A DNA stretch of 9,274 nt, from contig JBOGED010000498.1 of NCBI GenBank assembly GCA_050743625.1, positions 1-9,274 on the forward strand. The letters are read 5' to 3'. The notes beneath the pieces were generated by a model. It was not told where the DNA came from, did not search any database, and saw only the letters and a program-made list of their open reading frames with translations. This stretch comes from JBOGED01 sp050743625 (lineage in GTDB: Bacteria > Actinomycetota > Nitriliruptoria > Euzebyales > Egibacteraceae). Of the stretch, positions 6,487 through 9,274 are shown one piece after another (the stretch's first letter is position 1; every line of letters starts with the position of its first letter). The position numbers and the translations under genes are program-made.

Positions 6487-6871
6487 CGTTGCGCTCCTCT
6501 TCGCACTGGCCGGTTCGGACGGTTGCGGACGACCGACGCGCTGCGCGTGTATCGGCCGCATGACCGTCCTCCCGTACTCTGCCATTTGGTCTGGCGGGCT
6601 CCCTGTCGGGAAAATCACCTACTCGCCAGCCTGGTCACGCGTACGCTTAGCCTGAATCCACCGGGAATGCGCGCCAACGCGCAATTTTTAGGGGTCCAAC
6701 AGCGGGCGTCCCATGGATCGGCCAGTGGCTGGCCGCTTTGCGCGTGGGTGCGCAGATGCCGCATGTTCACAGGTCGACGACGTGCCCCCAGCTCCAGCGG
6801 TGGATCCAGGCTCAGGCCGCTGAGCGCCAGGTCGCTACGGGGGTGATCACCGGCGGTCCCCCCTGGATCCA
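6487..6871. other. 385-bp gap between the lasso operon and mosA
   Basis: No convincing gene is present. The part nearest the precursor must hold the lasso-operon promoter and its AGGAG ribosome site (about 6494-6498 on the minus strand), but I see no clear -35/-10 pair. The part nearest mosA is rich in inverted repeats (listed separately). A minus-strand frame of 85 codons starts inside the mosA stop (TGATG) and runs to 6615; its protein is Arg/Pro-rich, has no recognisable domain and is not called as a gene. Confidence 0.6.
6801..6871. repeat. Inverted repeat and palindromes after mosA
   Basis: TGGATCCAGG (6801-6810) and CCTGGATCCA (6862-6871) are perfect 10-bp inverted arms, 51 bases apart; the right arm abuts the mosA stop. 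Each arm contains the self-complementary TGGATCCA. Between them lie the perfect palindrome GGTGATCACC (6842-6851), with a G-run and a C-run around it that can pair, and a 6-bp hairpin GCTCAG/CTGAGC (6810-6825). This could act as a terminator after mosA, although no T-run follows, or as a protein-binding site. Confidence 0.4.
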
Positions 6872-7702
6872 TCAGTCGGAGTAGATCATCGTCCCCACGT
6901 GCTCGCCCCGCAGCGCGCGGACCACGTTGCCCGGCACGAGGCCGTTGATGACCTGGACGCTCCTCAAATGCTTGGCCGTGCCCATCACCTCGAGGAGCAT
7001 CCGGTCCACCGGCAGGGTCTTCAGGCTCATCGCCACCAGTTCCGATACGGAGATCCTGGGGATGAACTCGGGGGAAGCGCCGCCCGGGTCGTTCGGGTCG
7101 GCCGTGTAGAGGCCGTCGACGTCCTCCACGATGGTGAGCCGCTGGGCGCCGCAGGCATCGGCGATGAGGAAGGCTCCAGTGTCGGTCCGATGTGGTGGGA
7201 TACGCCCGACGGCGGGTGGGAACTCGTGGTGGTGGTAGGGCGGGAGGGCGTTGCCGACGACGGCCCGGCTGGCCGCCAGGTGGTTGGCCAACTGGTGGCT
7301 GACCGTACCCTGGGTCAGGTACGAGACGCCATCGTTGGCCAACAGGGCGGCCAGGATTTGCCCGTTCTGCGCCGCCTCGGTGGCGGCGAGGCCGGCCAGG
7401 ACCCCGGTCGGCAGCCCGAGGTCGAGACCCACACTGTAGAGGTGACGTGCCCGGATCCCCGCCCCGGTGAGGAGAAGCATGCGGTGCTCGGGGAGCGCCC
7501 GCCGGACTTCATCGACCAGTGGGAGGATGGCGTCCCGGCCGCGGTCCATGATCGACCGGCCGCCGATCTTGACCACGTTCAGCCAAGGAAATAGCCGGAC
7601 GGGCGGCCGAGCGGTGACCGGGGCCACCAGGTCTCGGTCGAGGAGCGTCTGGCGCATGAGGGACGAGGGCAGGTGCTTCGCCTCGCAAGTGGCGTCGGTC
7701 AT
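6872..7702 (-). CDS. mosA: Molybdenum storage protein subunit alpha
   Basis: The 276-residue protein has an amino-acid-kinase fold and closely resembles the alpha subunit of Azotobacter vinelandii MoSto; the length matches what I recall for it. MoSto is a cytoplasmic alpha3beta3 cage that uses ATP to pack molybdate (or tungstate) into polyoxometalate clusters. Visible family features are VVKIGGRSIMDRG (43-55), LLLTGAGIRARHLYS (76-90), the His-rich NALPPYHHHEFPP (151-163), IPPHRTDTGAFL and the end RALRGEHVGTMI. The His triplet lies in the region that holds the metal clusters in the known protein. The start at 7702 is chosen because GAGGAG precedes it by 7 bases and because the longer frame upstream is antisense-like over mosB. 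It begins 11 bp after the mosB stop, which forms part of its ribosome site (TGAGGAG). Confidence 0.9.
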   Translation of the reverse strand: MTDATCEAKHLPSSLMRQTLLDRDLVAPVTARPPVRLFPWLNVVKIGGRSIMDRGRDAILPLVDEVRRALPEHRMLLLTGAGIRARHLYSVGLDLGLPTGVLAGLAATEAAQNGQILAALLANDGVSYLTQGTVSHQLANHLAASRAVVGNALPPYHHHEFPPAVGRIPPHRTDTGAFLIADACGAQRLTIVEDVDGLYTADPNDPGGASPEFIPRISVSELVAMSLKTLPVDRMLLEVMGTAKHLRSVQVINGLVPGNVVRALRGEHVGTMIYSD

Positions 7703-7713
7703 GGCCGGTCTCC

Positions 7714-8526
7714 TCAGTGGGCCGTGATGATGGTGCCGACGTGCTCGCCGGCCAGCGCCCGGGTGATCAGGCCCGGCTTGAGCCCGTTGACGATCTGCAC
7801 CGACCGGACGTGCCGGGCATTGCGCATGAGGTCGAGGACGGGACGCTCGATGATCAGGTCGTCGGGCGAGAGGTCGGCGAGTTCGCCGGCCGTGATGCGG
7901 GGGATGAACTCGGCGTCGGCGTGCGTCTTGGGATTGGCCGTGTAGAGGCCGTCCTCGTCCTTGACGTAGATCATGCCCTTGCACCCGAACACCTCGGCCA
8001 CCAAGTAGCAGCCAGCGTCGGTGCGGTAGGGCGGGATCAGGCCCTCGGCCGGAACTCGCTGCCACATCTCGTAGGGGGGCATGCCGGCGAAGATGACGGC
8101 GTGGGCCTCTGCCAGGTAGAGGGGCAGGGCACTCAACCCGGCGCCATCGACGACCGGGATCCCGTACCGAGCCATGAGATGGCCTAGCATCAGCGCGTTC
8201 TGACCGGCCACGGCCATGCCGATGTCGGTCAGCACACCGGTCGGGAGACCCAGGTCGGCGGCCAGCGAGTAGAGATGCCGGGCGCGGGTCCCGGCACCCG
8301 TGCCGATCAGTAGCTGGTGGTCCTTCCGAGCCGCCACCAGCTCCTCGACAATGGGGTACACCGCTTCCCGGCCCCGGTCGATGAGGCTCTGCCCGCCGAT
8401 CTTGAGCACGGTCGCATCGGGCAGGATCCGGTAGTCGGGTGCGGAGTCGGTCGCCCGGAGCAGCTCCTCGTCGGTCAGCGACCGACTCATGAGCAGCGCC
8501 TCGAGTTCGGCCTGGTCGTTCGGCAT
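7714..8526 (-). CDS. mosB: Molybdenum storage protein subunit beta
   Basis: The 270-residue protein is the partner of the alpha subunit and, as I recall, has the same length as A. vinelandii MosB. The beginning MPNDQAELEALLMSRSLTDE aligns with the A. vinelandii N-terminus as I remember it and fixes the start at 8526; an AGGGGG ribosome site lies about 8 bases upstream. The amino-acid-kinase fold shows TVLKIGGQSLIDRG (39-52), LLIGTGAGTRARHLYS (72-87), GMPPYEMWQRVPAEGLIPPY (148-167), YVKDEDGLYTANPK and the end RALAGEHVGTII. In the known cage the beta subunit carries much of the ATP site. MosB and MosA are paralogues of each other. The pair makes a two-gene operon; no molybdate transporter or cofactor gene is in the window. 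Confidence 0.91.
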   Translation of the reverse strand: MPNDQAELEALLMSRSLTDEELLRATDSAPDYRILPDATVLKIGGQSLIDRGREAVYPIVEELVAARKDHQLLIGTGAGTRARHLYSLAADLGLPTGVLTDIGMAVAGQNALMLGHLMARYGIPVVDGAGLSALPLYLAEAHAVIFAGMPPYEMWQRVPAEGLIPPYRTDAGCYLVAEVFGCKGMIYVKDEDGLYTANPKTHADAEFIPRITAGELADLSPDDLIIERPVLDLMRNARHVRSVQIVNGLKPGLITRALAGEHVGTIITAH

Positions 8527-8609
8527 CGGGAAAGCCCCCTTCCTCGCCAACCCGGTCAAGCTACTGGGTCCACGCGCAGGGGACGATACCTCACACCAGG
8601 AAAAGGGGC

Positions 8610-8640
8610 GGGAGGGGCCCGGCTCCAACGGGCCCCTCCC
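8610..8640 (-). terminator. Strong hairpin, probable rho-independent terminator
   Basis: GGGAGGGGCCCG (8610-8621), a 7-nt loop GCTCCAA, then CGGGCCCCTCCC (8629-8640) is a perfect 12-bp, almost all GC stem. On the minus strand it is followed within a few bases by TTTT (8601-8604). It would end transcription from the aldehyde dehydrogenase before mosB. Confidence 0.75.
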
Positions 8641-8650
8641 TCAGTGATGC

Positions 8651-8679
8651 CCACGCTCCGAGGAGGGCACGGAGCGTGG
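8651..8679 (-). other. Second perfect hairpin upstream of mosB
   Basis: CCACGCTCCG (8651-8660), a 9-nt loop, then CGGAGCGTGG (8670-8679) is a perfect 10-bp stem, ten bases from the 8610-8640 hairpin. There is no T-run on either side. It could support the neighbouring terminator or belong to an untranslated leader; I could not match it to a known riboswitch. Confidence 0.55.
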
Positions 8680-8730
8680 TCTTGTCGAAGAGGCCCAGGT
8701 TTCCCGGTCAGACCTCCTCCGCGGACCGCT

Positions 8731-9174
8731 CTACAGCTGGACGCAGACGGCCTTGACCTCGGTGTACGCCTCGAGGACCTCGTGACCCATCTCACGCCCC
8801 CAGCCGGACTGCTTGTAGCCACCGAACGGCATCGCGGCGTCGAACACGTTCCAGCAGTTGACCCAGACCGTCCCTGCCCGGAGCAACTTCGCCATGGCAT
8901 GCGCTTTGCCGATGTCCTTCGTCCAGACCCCGGCACCCAGCCCGTAGGTCGAGTCGTTGGCCGTCTTGGCGATCTCCTCGAGGTCGGAGAAGGGCTCGGC
9001 GACCACGACTGGGCCGAAGATCTCCTCGCGGACGATCGCCATGTCGGGGCGGGTGTTCGTGATCACGGTCGGCTCGACGAAGTACCCCTGGGAGCCCTGC
9101 CGGGCGCCACCAGCGATGATCTCGGCGCCGTCCTCTCGACCGGAGTCGAGGTACCTGGTGACACGCTGGAGCTG
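8731..9174 (-). pseudogene. C-terminal part of an aldehyde dehydrogenase, broken by a fold-back
   Basis: About 148 codons encode the C-terminal third of an NAD(P)-dependent aldehyde dehydrogenase of the ALDH1/2-like type. Visible parts are QLQRVTRYLDSGREDGAEII, GYFVEPTVITNTRPDM, the conserved EEIFGPVV, YGLGAGVWTKD, AGTVWVNCWNVFDAAMPFGG, YKQSGWGREMGHEVLEAYTE and a TAG at 8731. The frame stays open to the window edge, but upstream of the QLQR codons it no longer encodes dehydrogenase: that stretch is the antisense of dehydrogenase codons on the plus strand. The first two thirds, including the catalytic Cys, are therefore missing on this strand. Either the gene is truly broken or the join is artificial, in which case the original gene was probably intact. 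Confidence 0.85.
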
Positions 9175-9274
9175 GGTGGGAAGAGCCCGAACTTCGTCCT
9201 GGACGACGCCGACCCCGCGCTGGCGACCGCCGGTGCCGCCAATGCGATCTTCTTCAACCACGGCCAGTGCTGCG
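9163..9274 (+). pseudogene. Middle part of an aldehyde dehydrogenase on the opposite strand, runs off the window
   Basis: From 9166 the plus strand reads 36 in-frame codons, LELGGKSPNFVLDDADPALA then TAGAANAIFFNHGQCC, to the window edge. This is the family stretch from the conserved Glu (LELGGKSPN) to the catalytic Cys (GQCC). In ALDH2-like enzymes it lies roughly 80 residues before the point where the minus-strand copy begins. No start codon or N-terminal part precedes it; the sequence to the left is the inverted C-terminal part. It is best explained as the other arm of an inverted duplication or inversion of the same gene. Confidence 0.85.

Noticed and set aside
6487..6618. Longer precursor start at 6618 giving 90 residues
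   Set aside because: The added 44 residues do not resemble a lasso leader, while the ATG at 6486 has AGGAG at good spacing and gives a leader of normal length.
6615..6872. 85-codon minus-strand frame starting in a TGATG overlap with the mosA stop
   Set aside because: The overlap looks like translational coupling, but the protein is Arg/Pro-rich without a recognisable domain and runs through the inverted-repeat region. Composition fits chance in GC-rich DNA.
8527..8730. Molybdenum-cofactor-type riboswitch upstream of mosB
   Set aside because: Only two simple hairpins are visible and I could not match them to the known motif.
9175..9261. N-terminal extension of the minus-strand dehydrogenase frame
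   Set aside because: These residues (MVEEDRIGGTGGRQ...) have no dehydrogenase similarity; the plus strand of the same bases encodes LELGGKSPN...GQCC, so the minus reading is antisense.

Overview
The window is GC-rich with short intergenic gaps. Nearly every gene reads leftwards (minus strand), often with ATGA stop/start overlaps. Protein styles and the lasso-leader type point to an actinobacterium. The genus cannot be told from the sequence, and no ribosomal or phylogenetic marker other than one tRNA is present.

There are four blocks. (1) Positions 1 to about 3630 look like the integrase end of an integrated, possibly conjugative element. It holds a partial two-helix membrane protein resembling the N-terminus of a VirD4/TraD-type coupling protein, an excisionase-like protein, a long XRE-family regulator and a tyrosine integrase. 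The integrase lies beside the 3' end of tRNA-Thr(CGT), the usual attachment position for such elements; the element would extend left, out of the window. (2) Positions 3785-6486 are a compact lasso-peptide operon in the order precursor, cyclase, RRE protein (B1), peptidase (B2). Its predicted core, GDPQGPDMEEFGFYCRVC, has two Cys in the tail, like the class IV lasso peptide LP2006. No transporter gene is in the window. (3) Positions 6872-8526 encode both subunits of a molybdenum storage protein (MosB then MosA), with the same lengths as I recall for the Azotobacter vinelandii proteins (270 and 276 aa). (4) Positions 8731-9274 carry an aldehyde dehydrogenase that is broken in an odd way. The C-terminal third reads on the minus strand, and at about 9163-9174 the sequence folds back so that the middle of the same kind of protein (LELGGKSPN...GQCC) reads on the plus strand to the window edge. 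This is either a real inversion or a chimeric assembly/amplification join.

The lasso operon makes a self-contained biosynthetic set: the B1 protein binds the leader, B2 cuts it off, and the cyclase forms the isopeptide ring. The storage-protein pair is a separate two-gene operon behind two strong hairpins. Nothing in the sequence ties the two functionally. The best candidates for something new are the lasso peptide itself and the appearance of a MoSto pair in an actinobacterial-looking context. The fold-back should be resolved before anything at the right edge is trusted.
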